Origin: Hoeflea_A sp040932035
GTDB lineage: Bacteria > Pseudomonadota > Alphaproteobacteria > Rhizobiales > Rhizobiaceae
Direction: 5' to 3'
Assembly: GCF_040932035.1 (NCBI RefSeq)
Contig: NZ_JBFRBB010000002.1
Location: 434,001-498,000 of the forward strand
DNA length: 64,000 nt
Each line of letters begins with the position of its first letter. Position 1 is the stretch's first letter. Under the pieces are notes generated by a model, which saw only the letters and a program-made list of their open reading frames with translations, was not told the DNA's origin and made no database searches. Made by a program: the position numbers and the translations under genes. Below are positions 26,479 to 35,232 of the stretch, in pieces.

Positions 26479-28121
26479 AGCAGCGAGACGATCTGCGCTG
26501 CGTCAAATCGCATATCGAGCATGCCGTATGTCGTGCGCCACGCGCCCGCCAGCCGCGATTCGGCAAAGGCGTCGGCGATGCGCCCGGCTCCCATGCGATA
26601 AAGTTCAGCCGCCGCCGCTGAATAGGCAAGTTGCTCGGCCAGCATTCGAGCCGCGCCCTCATCGCGCTGACAAAGGGCCGTTGCCGCTGTCAACACATCC
26701 ACCGTGCGTTTTGAGAACGGACCGAGATCGGCGGCAATCGCAGTGATAACCGCCTCCAGCTGTTTCGGGTCCTGGCCAAGCGCACGCAGGAGATCGAGCG
26801 CCATAACATTGCCTGAACCTTCCCAGATCGCATTGACCGGCGCCTCGCGGTAATGCCGTGCCAGGGCTCTGTCTTCCACGTAGCCGTTGCCGCCCATGCA
26901 TTCCATTGCTTCATAGATCAAAGGCGGCGCCAGCTTGCAGACCCAGTACTTGACCACCGGGGTCATCACCCGGGCATAGGCTGCCTCCTGCTCGTCCGTC
27001 GCTGCGTTGTCGAAGGCCCGGGCAAGGCGCATTACGAGGGCGGTCACCGCAGCCACATCCAGCGCCATATCTGCCATCACGCGTGACATGAGTGGCTGGT
27101 CGGCAAGCGGCTTGCCGAATGCCCTTCTTTGCCTGCAGTAATGGACCGCCTCGGCAAGCGACGCACGCATGATTCCGGCCGAGGCAAGCGCACAGTCGAG
27201 CCGGGTCAGCGTCACCATTTCAAGGATCGTGCGAACACCCTTGCCCGGATCGCCAAGCAGGTAGCCATAGGAGTTTGCGAATTCGACCTCGCTTGAGGCA
27301 TTCGAGCGGTTCCCGAGCTTGTCCTTCAGTCTCTGGAACTGAAGACCGTTGGCCTTGCCGTCTTCCAGAAAACGTGGAACCAGAAAACAGCCGAGCCCTT
27401 CAGGCATCTGCGCCAGCATCAAAAAAGCATCGCTCATTGGAGCTGACATGAACCACTTGTGGCCGGTCAGGCGATAGACGCCCTCACCGACCTTCTCGGC
27501 GGAGCTGGTATTGGCCCTGACATCAGTACCGCCCTGTTTCTCGGTCATTCCCATGCCGACCGTTGCACTGTTTTTCCGAGCGATCGGCCGCTGTGACGAA
27601 TCATAGGTGCGCGACAGGATTTTCGGCGCCCATATCTTGTGGACAGATGGGTTCGTCTGAATAGCAGCCATTGAAGCGCTGGTCATGGTGATCGGACAAA
27701 GATGACCGCACTCCATTCCCGCCGTCAGGAAAAACCGTATGCCACGCGCCTGATGGGCAATGCCTTTTTCCTGAGGCCTTTTTTCCCAGATCGAGCAATG
27801 AAGACCGTTGCTGGAGGAGCGGCGCATGAGCGCGTGATAGGCGGGGTGGAACTCCACCTGATCGATCCGGTTCCCGGACAAATCGAAAGTCTTGAGTTCC
27901 GGTGTCGACTGATTGGCAATCCGCGCAAGGTCCTGGGCCTCGGATGTCGTTACGAATCGTCCGATGGCTGAGAACTCATCGCGCAGTTCCTTGGGCATCT
28001 GATTCGCGACTTCGCAAATCATCGGGTCGGACTTGTAGGCGTTGATCCCCGAAAAGGGCTTGGGCTGATTGAGAACCTCATGCGTTACACGGTTCACGGT
28101 CGGTTTTGACATATGGGTCAC
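26460..28121 (-). CDS. AidB-like acyl-CoA dehydrogenase family protein
   Basis: The 553-residue protein matches E. coli AidB in length and in blocks HEVLNQPKPFSGINAY, GMGMTEKQGGTDVRANTS, TGHKWFMSAP, CLVP-like CFLVPRF and YEAMECMGGNGYVED followed by the ACAD-type flavin region. AidB is a flavoprotein of the adaptive response to alkylation; it binds DNA and may destroy alkylating agents. Whether it is part of an Ada regulon here is unknown, since no ada gene or Ada box is visible. An alternative start lies three codons in (MSKPTVN). Confidence 0.88.
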   Translation of the reverse strand: MTHMSKPTVNRVTHEVLNQPKPFSGINAYKSDPMICEVANQMPKELRDEFSAIGRFVTTSEAQDLARIANQSTPELKTFDLSGNRIDQVEFHPAYHALMRRSSSNGLHCSIWEKRPQEKGIAHQARGIRFFLTAGMECGHLCPITMTSASMAAIQTNPSVHKIWAPKILSRTYDSSQRPIARKNSATVGMGMTEKQGGTDVRANTSSAEKVGEGVYRLTGHKWFMSAPMSDAFLMLAQMPEGLGCFLVPRFLEDGKANGLQFQRLKDKLGNRSNASSEVEFANSYGYLLGDPGKGVRTILEMVTLTRLDCALASAGIMRASLAEAVHYCRQRRAFGKPLADQPLMSRVMADMALDVAAVTALVMRLARAFDNAATDEQEAAYARVMTPVVKYWVCKLAPPLIYEAMECMGGNGYVEDRALARHYREAPVNAIWEGSGNVMALDLLRALGQDPKQLEAVITAIAADLGPFSKRTVDVLTAATALCQRDEGAARMLAEQLAYSAAAAELYRMGAGRIADAFAESRLAGAWRTTYGMLDMRFDAAQIVSLLYPEAV

Positions 28122-28260
28122 GTTTTTACTCGGTCTTTCCCGGAATTGCTGTTGGATACGATTGGACGGGGATCATCCATTACTGTTGCGTCGATTTCTT
28201 GCCCATTTCGAATATGACGCCTATAGAAGCGCCAATCGACAAAATTTGCGAGTACTATCC

Positions 28261-29199
28261 ATGGTTTTTCCCCATCGCCACCTGCTTGGCATCAACGGGC
28301 TCTCGGAATTGGATATCTCGTTTCTTCTCGACAAGGCGGACGAAGCTGTCAAGCTGAGCAGGCAACGGGAAAAGAAAACCTCAACCTTGCGGGGCCTCAC
28401 ACAGATAAATCTCTTTTTCGAGGCGTCAACCCGCACCCAGGCCTCTTTCGAACTCGCCGGCAAACGCCTCGGCGCAGATGTCATGAATATGTCTGTCGGA
28501 AACTCGTCGGTCAAAAAGGGTGAGACGCTGATCGACACGGCGATGACCCTCAACGCCATGCATCCGGACATATTGGTCGTGCGCCATGCCTCCGCCGGCG
28601 CAGCTGCGCTTCTGGCACAAAAGGTCGGCTGCTCGGTTATCAATGCCGGCGACGGTGCCCATGAACACCCGACGCAGGCGCTGCTCGACGCACTGACAAT
28701 CCGCCGTGAGAAGGGCCGCATTTCAGGCCTTGTCGTTACCATTTGTGGCGACGTGCTCCACAGCCGTGTCGCTCGGTCGAACATAATTTTGTTAAATGCA
28801 CTCGGCGCAACCATACGCGTCATTGCTCCATCGACGCTTTTGCCCACCGGGATCGCGCAGATGGGTGTCGAGGTGTTCCACCGCATGGAAGAGGGTCTGC
28901 GCGACGCGGACGTTGTCATGATGCTTCGGCTGCAGCGCGAACGGATGACAGGTTCCTTCGTGCCTTCGGTTCGTGAATATTTCCGCTACTTCGGCCTCGA
29001 TGCACAAAAACTGGCGCTCGCCCGTCCGGATGCTCTTGTCATGCATCCCGGCCCCATGAACCGGGGCGTCGAAATCGCTTCAGAAATCGCCGACGGACCG
29101 CAAAGCGTGATCGAGGCACAGGTAGAGATGGGATTGGCGGTGCGCATGGCTGTTATGGAGACCCTGGTGCTGTCAGGCAACGGAGGGCCGGCACTGTGA
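28261..29199 (+). CDS. pyrB: Aspartate carbamoyltransferase catalytic subunit
   Basis: The 312-residue enzyme has the carbamoyl-phosphate motif FEASTRTQASFE, the HPTQALLD motif and the aspartate-binding loop region (MMLRLQRERM). It makes carbamoyl-aspartate in de novo pyrimidine synthesis. ATG 28261 is chosen because homologues begin HRHLLGI shortly after; longer in-frame extensions overlap the divergent aidB-like gene. It is coupled by a GTGA overlap to the pyrC-like gene. There is no pyrI in the window, so it likely assembles with the PyrC-like protein. Confidence 0.95.
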   Translation: MVFPHRHLLGINGLSELDISFLLDKADEAVKLSRQREKKTSTLRGLTQINLFFEASTRTQASFELAGKRLGADVMNMSVGNSSVKKGETLIDTAMTLNAMHPDILVVRHASAGAAALLAQKVGCSVINAGDGAHEHPTQALLDALTIRREKGRISGLVVTICGDVLHSRVARSNIILLNALGATIRVIAPSTLLPTGIAQMGVEVFHRMEEGLRDADVVMMLRLQRERMTGSFVPSVREYFRYFGLDAQKLALARPDALVMHPGPMNRGVEIASEIADGPQSVIEAQVEMGLAVRMAVMETLVLSGNGGPAL

Positions 29200-30473
29200 C
29201 AATCACCGTCCTTAAAAACGCCCGCATCATCGATCCGTCGCAGGATATGGACACAACGGGCCAGGTCGTTGTCGAAAATGGACGCATAACAGCCTGCGGT
29301 GACGCAAGCATGCCAAAGGGCGCTGACGAGATCGACTGCGGCGGCAAATTGATCATACCCGGTCTTGTCGATGCCCGCGTTTTTGTCGGCGAACCGGGTG
29401 CCGAACACCGAGAAACCATCGCCTCCGTCAGCCATGCCGCCGCTGCCGGCGGTGTTACGTCGCTTATAATGATGCCGGATACCTCGCCGGCCATTGACGA
29501 TGTTGCACTGGTGGAATTTGTGCTGCGCACCGCGCGGGAACAGGCCAGTGTCAATATTTATCCGTCCGCCGCCATGACAAAGGGCTTGAACGGTAGCGAA
29601 CTTACCGAGTTCGGTCTGCTGCGGGATGCCGGTGCCGTGATGCTGACAAACGGCCGCAACACCGTCGGCAATACACTAGTTCTGCGCCGCGCCCTCACCT
29701 ATGCACGGGACTTCGGACTTGTCGTCGCCTGTGAAACACAGGACGAATACCTAGCCGCCCAAGGCGTCATGAACGAGGGCCTTTTTGCAAGCTGGCTTGG
29801 CCTTGAGGGCATTCCCAGAGAAGCCGAGATCATCCCGCTGGAGCGCGATTTGAGGCTCGCGGAGCTAACCGGCGCCCGTTATCACGCGGCCAAGATTTCC
29901 ACGTCCGAATCGGTCGAGGCGATCCGTAGCGCAAGGGCGCGCGGCACCTCGGTCACCTGTGGCGTTTCGATCAACCACATCAGCCTGAACGAAAACGATA
30001 TCGGCGAGTACCGGACCTTCTTCAGATTGTCTCCGCCGCTTCGCAGCGAAGACGACCGGCGGGCGATGGTTGAAGCGCTTGAGAGCGGTGACATCGACAT
30101 CATCGTTTCATCCCACGATCCGCAGGACGTCGACACCAAAAGACTTCCCTTTGCCGATGCCGCCGACGGCGCGATCGGACTGGAAACACTGCTGGCGGCG
30201 GCCCTGCGGCTCCACCACAGCGGCGACGTGCCGCTCATGAGACTGATCGATGCCATGTCCACCCGCCCGGCCCGGATATTCGGCCTCGATGCGGGCTCAT
30301 TGAAACCGGACAGCCGCGCTGATCTTGCCATTGTCGATCTCGACGAACCGTGGCTGGTCGCCAAGGATGAATTGCACTCCCGGTCCAAAAACACGCCGTT
30401 CGAGGATGCCCGTTTTCAGGGCCGCGTAACCGCCACAATGGTTGCCGGAAAGTTTGTTTTCGAAAGCAAATAG
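29196..30473 (+). CDS. pyrC': Dihydroorotase homologue lacking metal ligands (PyrC'-type partner of PyrB)
   Basis: The 425-residue amidohydrolase-fold protein starts at GTG 29196, overlapping the pyrB stop by four bases. At the place where dihydroorotases have Asp-X-His-X-His followed by an Arg, it reads D59-A-R61-V-F63-V-G65, so both zinc histidines are missing. Late in the protein, SSHDPQD replaces the usual TDHAPH. In Pseudomonas, an inactive PyrC' is required for assembly of active aspartate transcarbamoylase. I infer the same role here, with true dihydroorotase activity encoded elsewhere. Rhizobial relatives share this feature as far as I recall, so it is a family trait and not a recent mutation. 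Confidence 0.85.
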   Translation: MTITVLKNARIIDPSQDMDTTGQVVVENGRITACGDASMPKGADEIDCGGKLIIPGLVDARVFVGEPGAEHRETIASVSHAAAAGGVTSLIMMPDTSPAIDDVALVEFVLRTAREQASVNIYPSAAMTKGLNGSELTEFGLLRDAGAVMLTNGRNTVGNTLVLRRALTYARDFGLVVACETQDEYLAAQGVMNEGLFASWLGLEGIPREAEIIPLERDLRLAELTGARYHAAKISTSESVEAIRSARARGTSVTCGVSINHISLNENDIGEYRTFFRLSPPLRSEDDRRAMVEALESGDIDIIVSSHDPQDVDTKRLPFADAADGAIGLETLLAAALRLHHSGDVPLMRLIDAMSTRPARIFGLDAGSLKPDSRADLAIVDLDEPWLVAKDELHSRSKNTPFEDARFQGRVTATMVAGKFVFESK

Positions 30474-30578
30474 CGCAAACTGTGCGTACGCTGGCCGCAC
30501 TGTCGATTTTCAGTTTGCCGTTGTGTAAGGTTGCCGGCACAACGATCTACTGTCAGCAATTGTGACTGAATTCATGGG

Positions 30579-31205
30579 ATGAGCAGTATGCCCGATCCGA
30601 TCAGTTGGCAGGCCAGCCTGCCCTATTTCGCTACCGCACTGATAATCGGCTACCTTCTGGGATCGATCCCGTTTGGTCTGATACTTACGCGGCTGGCAGG
30701 TCTCGGGGATGTTCGCAAGATAGGTTCCGGAAACATCGGCGCCACAAACGTCCTTCGAACTGGCAACAAGTTCCTCGCCGCGGCAACGTTGCTTCTGGAT
30801 GCCCTCAAAGGTACCGCCGCCGTTCTCATATTTTTTACGCTCTGGGGCCAGGATGCGGCTGTCATTGCCGGCTTCGGCGCCTTTTTGGGGCACCTGTTTC
30901 CGGTCTGGCTGAAGTTCAGCGGCGGCAAAGGGATCGCGACCTATATCGGTGTCCTGCTCGGTCTCCTGCCGCTCGGTGTCGCCGTATTCGCTGTGGTCTG
31001 GCTCGCGACAGCCGCCCTCACCCGCTATTCGTCCCTTGCAGCTCTCATCTCCGCGATCGTGGTGCCCGTTGCCATGTATCTTCTGGGGCATATCCAGGTT
31101 GCCGAACTGTTCACCGTCATGAGCGCGATCACCATCGTCAAGCACCGTGCCAACATTTCCCGCCTGCTTTCGGGCGAAGAAAGCCGCATCGGGGAAAAAG
31201 GCTGA
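30579..31205 (+). CDS. plsY: Acyl-phosphate:glycerol-3-phosphate acyltransferase
   Basis: The 208-residue integral membrane protein has the three PlsY motifs: GSIPFGLIL near the start, GSGNIGATNVLRTG, and the phosphate loop FSGGKGIATYIG, plus the late KHRANI. It transfers an acyl group from acyl phosphate to glycerol-3-phosphate, the first step of phospholipid synthesis. ATG 30588 is an alternative start. Its stop overlaps the dprA start by one base. Confidence 0.95.
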   Translation: MSSMPDPISWQASLPYFATALIIGYLLGSIPFGLILTRLAGLGDVRKIGSGNIGATNVLRTGNKFLAAATLLLDALKGTAAVLIFFTLWGQDAAVIAGFGAFLGHLFPVWLKFSGGKGIATYIGVLLGLLPLGVAVFAVVWLATAALTRYSSLAALISAIVVPVAMYLLGHIQVAELFTVMSAITIVKHRANISRLLSGEESRIGEKG

Positions 31206-32362
31206 TGGCCGAGCGCGGTATGGACCGCAAATCTCTGTCACAGGAAGACCGTATCGCCTGGTTGCGCCTTGTCCGCAGTGAAAATGTCGGCCCGGTCACC
31301 TTCAGGAAGCTGGTGCGAAGGTTCGGCTCGGCTCAACAGGCGCTGGATATGCTGCCTGAGATGTCGCGCAGGGGCGGCTCCGCAAAGACTTTACGAATTT
31401 GCAGCTACGAGGCGGCCGAACGCGAAATGGCCGATGCCGAGCGTCTTGGATGTAGAATGATCGGCCTTGAAGAGCCGGACTATCCATCAGCCCTTCGCGC
31501 AGCCGACGGTGCACCGCCACTGCTAACCGTCAAAGGCAGCCCATCGGCCTTGACGCGCCCATCCGTAGCAATTGTCGGCTCGCGCAATGCCTCGGCGGTT
31601 GGCGGCAAGATCGCACGCAGCCTTGCAGCGGGAATAGGTCGGGCGGGTTACACGATCACGTCCGGTCTTGCTCGCGGTATCGACGCGGCCGCCCACGAAG
31701 CTGCGCTTGGGAGCGGAACCATTGCGGTTATGGCCGGCGGGTTGGACCGGCCCTATCCGCCACAGAATATCCCATTGCTGCAGTCCATATGCGAGAGTGA
31801 CAGCGGCATTGCGGTCAGTGAAATGCCCTTGGACTGGGAGCCGCGTGCGCGCGATTTCCCCCGCCGAAATCGAATCATCGCAGGCATCGGTCTCGGTCTG
31901 ATCGTCGTTGAGGCTGCCAAAAAATCCGGATCGCTGATTTCCGCACGGATTGCCGGTGAACTCGGCCGGCTTGTCTTTGCGGTACCCGGCTCGCCGCTTG
32001 ATCCCCGCGCCAGGGGCACCAATGACCTGATAAAGGACGGCGCCATTTTGACCAGCGACGCCGATGATGTTCTGCAGGCATTAGCTCCACTCAGCGGCAA
32101 GACCGGACCACTCGATCAACTGCCGTTGTTCCGCGAGGAGGAGGAAATTGCGCCTTCCGCGCAAATTGCTCCGACAGATTCGGACCGCACTCGCGTTGCC
32201 CAGGCACTGGGGCCCGCACCGGTCGGTATTGATGACCTCGTGCGGCATACAGACCTGCCGCCCGCTGAAATTTACGTCGTGCTGCTGGAACTCGATCTGG
32301 CCGGCAGGCTGGCGCGTCATCCGGGTGGATCGGTTTCGCTTTTACCAGGGTCAGCCCGATGA
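31205..32362 (+). CDS. dprA: DNA processing protein DprA (Smf)
   Basis: The 385-residue protein has an N-terminal SAM/helical region (LVRSENVGPVTFRKL) and the Rossmann-like core (VAIVGSRNASAVGG, TSGLARGIDAAAHEAAL, MAGGLDRPYPPQN, FPRRNRIIAG). A C-terminal winged-helix DML1-type domain follows. DprA loads RecA onto incoming single-stranded DNA during transformation, but is also kept in species not known to be competent. ATG 31205 overlaps the plsY stop, so translation is coupled. Confidence 0.94.
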   Translation: MAERGMDRKSLSQEDRIAWLRLVRSENVGPVTFRKLVRRFGSAQQALDMLPEMSRRGGSAKTLRICSYEAAEREMADAERLGCRMIGLEEPDYPSALRAADGAPPLLTVKGSPSALTRPSVAIVGSRNASAVGGKIARSLAAGIGRAGYTITSGLARGIDAAAHEAALGSGTIAVMAGGLDRPYPPQNIPLLQSICESDSGIAVSEMPLDWEPRARDFPRRNRIIAGIGLGLIVVEAAKKSGSLISARIAGELGRLVFAVPGSPLDPRARGTNDLIKDGAILTSDADDVLQALAPLSGKTGPLDQLPLFREEEEIAPSAQIAPTDSDRTRVAQALGPAPVGIDDLVRHTDLPPAEIYVVLLELDLAGRLARHPGGSVSLLPGSAR

Positions 32363-32620
32363 GATCGGCGGAAACCATAAGCAGAAAAATGGATTGAATT
32401 CACTGCGGCTTGTTATATTAAGTCGGCCTTCATCCACCCCAAAAGAGCGAACGATGAACCGGTTTGCCAGGTGTTGCAAACGGGTAATCCGAGCAAAAAT
32501 TCGCTCATTGGCCCTTGACCCGCGGCAATTCGGTGTTCATTTCGGGGACCAGAGATTGCTGTTTCGGATTGAATACCGGCAATAGAATTTGCCCTCGGGG
32601 CACCACATTAGAGTTGTTAT

Positions 32621-35230
32621 ATGAACGTTGTCGTCGTTGAGTCACCTGCCAAAGCAAAGACCATCAACAGGTATCTGGGATCGGACTACAAGGTCCTGGC
32701 GTCCTTCGGCCATGTGCGCGATTTGCCGGCTAAGGACGGGTCCGTAAAGCCGGACGAAGACTTCGATATGACTTGGCAGGTCGATGCAGCCTCCAACAAG
32801 CGGTTGAAAGAAATCTCGGATGCCGTAAAGGCGTCGGACGGCCTTATCCTGGCAACTGACCCCGACCGTGAAGGCGAGGCAATCTCCTGGCATGTCCTTG
32901 AAGTTCTGCGCAACAAGCGCGGCGTCTTGGGTGACAAGCCGGTCAAGCGCGTTGTCTTCAACGCCATTACAAAAAAGGCCGTTCTGGACGCGATGGCAAA
33001 CCCGCGCGATATCGATGAACCGCTGGTCGATGCTTATCTCGCCCGCCGTGCCCTCGACTATCTCGTCGGCTTCAACCTGTCGCCGGTGCTGTGGCGTAAG
33101 CTGCCGGGTGCACGCTCGGCAGGCCGGGTGCAATCGGTGGCGCTGCGGCTCGTATGCGACCGCGAAAGTGAAATCGAGCGCTTCGTCAGCGAGGAATACT
33201 GGCAGCTGGTCGCCCAGCTCCAAACGCCGCGCGGCGACAGCTTCGAAGCGCGGCTGGTCCTGGCCGACGGCAAGAGGCTGCAAAAGCTGTCCATCGCCGA
33301 CGCGGAACATGCCGAACGCCTGAAGAAGCTGCTCGAGGGCGCAAGCTTCCTTGCTGATAGCGTCGAGGCAAAGCCGACCCGCCGCAATCCCGCCCCTCCC
33401 TTTACGACGTCCACACTGCAGCAGGCCGCGTCTTCCAAGCTCAGCTTCAACGCCTCACGCACGATGCAGGTCGCCCAGCGTCTTTATGAAGGTCTGGATA
33501 TCGGCGGGGAAACCGTAGGACTTATCACCTATATGCGTACCGACGGCGTGCAGATGGCGTCCGAGGCTATCGACGGCGCGCGCGTCGTCATCGCTTCACA
33601 TTTTGGCGAACGCTACTGTCCGGAAAAACCGCGCCACTACGCGACCAAGGCAAAAAACGCCCAGGAAGCCCACGAAGCGATCCGCCCGACCGACTTCAGC
33701 CGCACACCCGACAGCATGAAGCAATATCTCGACGGCGACCAGTACCGGCTCTATGAACTGGTTTGGAAGCGCGCCATCGCCAGCCAGATGGCCCCGGCCG
33801 AGATCGAACGCACGACGGTTGATATCTCCGCCCACAATGACGGCGAAATCGCAGGGCTGCGCGCGACCGGTTCCGTCATCCGTTTTGACGGCTTCATCGC
33901 CGCCTATACCGACCAGAAAGACGATGCCGACCAGTCGGATGACAACGAGGACAGCCGCCGGTTGCCGTTGATCAATGCGCAAGAGGACCTTGCGCGCGAA
34001 AAGATCGATGCAACGCAGCACTTCACCGAGCCGCCGCCCCGTTATTCGGAAGCTTCGCTGATCAAGAAGATGGAAGAGCTTGGCATTGGCCGCCCGTCCA
34101 CCTATGCGGCGACGCTGGCGACCCTGCGTGACCGCGAATATGTCACGATCGACAAACGCAAGCTCATTCCCGAGGCTAAGGGCCGGCTGGTAACGGCGTT
34201 TCTTGAAAATTTCTTCGACCGCTATGTGGAATATGATTTCACCGCTGGTCTGGAAGAAAAGCTCGACAGAATTTCCGCCGGCGAACTGGTGTGGAAGGAT
34301 GTTCTGCGCGATTTCTGGAAGGACTTCCTGAACCACATTGAGGGCACCAAGGAACTGCGCGTCACCAATGTGCTCGATGCATTGAACGAAGAGCTGGCGC
34401 CTCTCGTATTCCCGCAAAGGGAAGACGGATCGGATCCACGTATCTGCCCGAAATGCGGAACCGGCAACCTGTCGCTGAAGCTGAGCCGCTACGGCGCATT
34501 CGTTGGATGCTCCAACTATCCCGAATGCGGCTACACCCGGCAGCTATCTGCCGATTCCGCCGCCGACGACGCCAACGCCAACAATGAACCGCAGGACCTT
34601 GGCAAGGATCCGCTGACGGATGAGCCGATCACACTGCGCACCGGCCGCTTCGGACCCTATGTCCAGCGCGGTGAAGGCAAGGGCGCGAAGCGCTCGAGCC
34701 TGCCGAAAACCTGGAAGCCGGAAGATATTGACCATGAAAAGGCCATAGCCCTTCTGTCCCTGCCGCGCGATGTCGGCATGCATCCCGAAACCGGCAAGAT
34801 GATCTCAGCCGGCCTTGGCCGCTACGGCCCGTTCCTGCTGCATGACGGTGCTTACGCAAATCTGGAGACCATTGAGGATGTCTTCTCCGTCGGCCTTAAC
34901 CGGGCGGTTACGGTCCTTGCCGAAAAACAGGCAAAAGGCCCTGGCCGCCGCGCCAAGCCGGCGGCCCTCAAAGAACTGGGCGATCATCCCGATGGTGGAC
35001 CGATAACCGTTCGCGACGGGCGTTACGGACCCTATGTCAACTGGGGCAAGATAAACGCCACGCTGCCGAAGGACGCCGACCCGCAGTCAATAACAGTCGA
35101 AAAGGCACTTGAGCTGATTGCAGCCAAAGCCGCCAAGGGCGGCAAGACAAAAGCCAAGACCACGAAAAAGAAAACGACCAAGAAAACCGCAGCAGCGAAA
35201 AAGACGAAAACGGTCCAGGCTGAGGATTGA
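32621..35230 (+). CDS. topA: DNA topoisomerase I
   Basis: The 869-residue type IA topoisomerase has an N-terminal Toprim domain (VVESPAKAKTI, ATDPDREGEAI), the active-site tyrosine in ITYMRTDG, a single C4 zinc finger (CPKCGTGNL to YPECGY), two or more topo C-terminal repeats (TGRFGPYVQ, DGRYGPYVN) and a Lys-rich tail. It relaxes negative supercoils. The 258 bases upstream contain TATATT at about 32414, a possible -10, with no clear -35. The stop overlaps the next gene's region by a few bases. Confidence 0.97.
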   Translation: MNVVVVESPAKAKTINRYLGSDYKVLASFGHVRDLPAKDGSVKPDEDFDMTWQVDAASNKRLKEISDAVKASDGLILATDPDREGEAISWHVLEVLRNKRGVLGDKPVKRVVFNAITKKAVLDAMANPRDIDEPLVDAYLARRALDYLVGFNLSPVLWRKLPGARSAGRVQSVALRLVCDRESEIERFVSEEYWQLVAQLQTPRGDSFEARLVLADGKRLQKLSIADAEHAERLKKLLEGASFLADSVEAKPTRRNPAPPFTTSTLQQAASSKLSFNASRTMQVAQRLYEGLDIGGETVGLITYMRTDGVQMASEAIDGARVVIASHFGERYCPEKPRHYATKAKNAQEAHEAIRPTDFSRTPDSMKQYLDGDQYRLYELVWKRAIASQMAPAEIERTTVDISAHNDGEIAGLRATGSVIRFDGFIAAYTDQKDDADQSDDNEDSRRLPLINAQEDLAREKIDATQHFTEPPPRYSEASLIKKMEELGIGRPSTYAATLATLRDREYVTIDKRKLIPEAKGRLVTAFLENFFDRYVEYDFTAGLEEKLDRISAGELVWKDVLRDFWKDFLNHIEGTKELRVTNVLDALNEELAPLVFPQREDGSDPRICPKCGTGNLSLKLSRYGAFVGCSNYPECGYTRQLSADSAADDANANNEPQDLGKDPLTDEPITLRTGRFGPYVQRGEGKGAKRSSLPKTWKPEDIDHEKAIALLSLPRDVGMHPETGKMISAGLGRYGPFLLHDGAYANLETIEDVFSVGLNRAVTVLAEKQAKGPGRRAKPAALKELGDHPDGGPITVRDGRYGPYVNWGKINATLPKDADPQSITVEKALELIAAKAAKGGKTKAKTTKKKTTKKTAAAKKTKTVQAED

Positions 35231-35232
35231 AA

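Noticed and set aside
32454..32585. 43-codon frame upstream of topA
   Set aside because: Only a weak ribosome site and basic low-information product; no sign of a leader peptide or attenuator.
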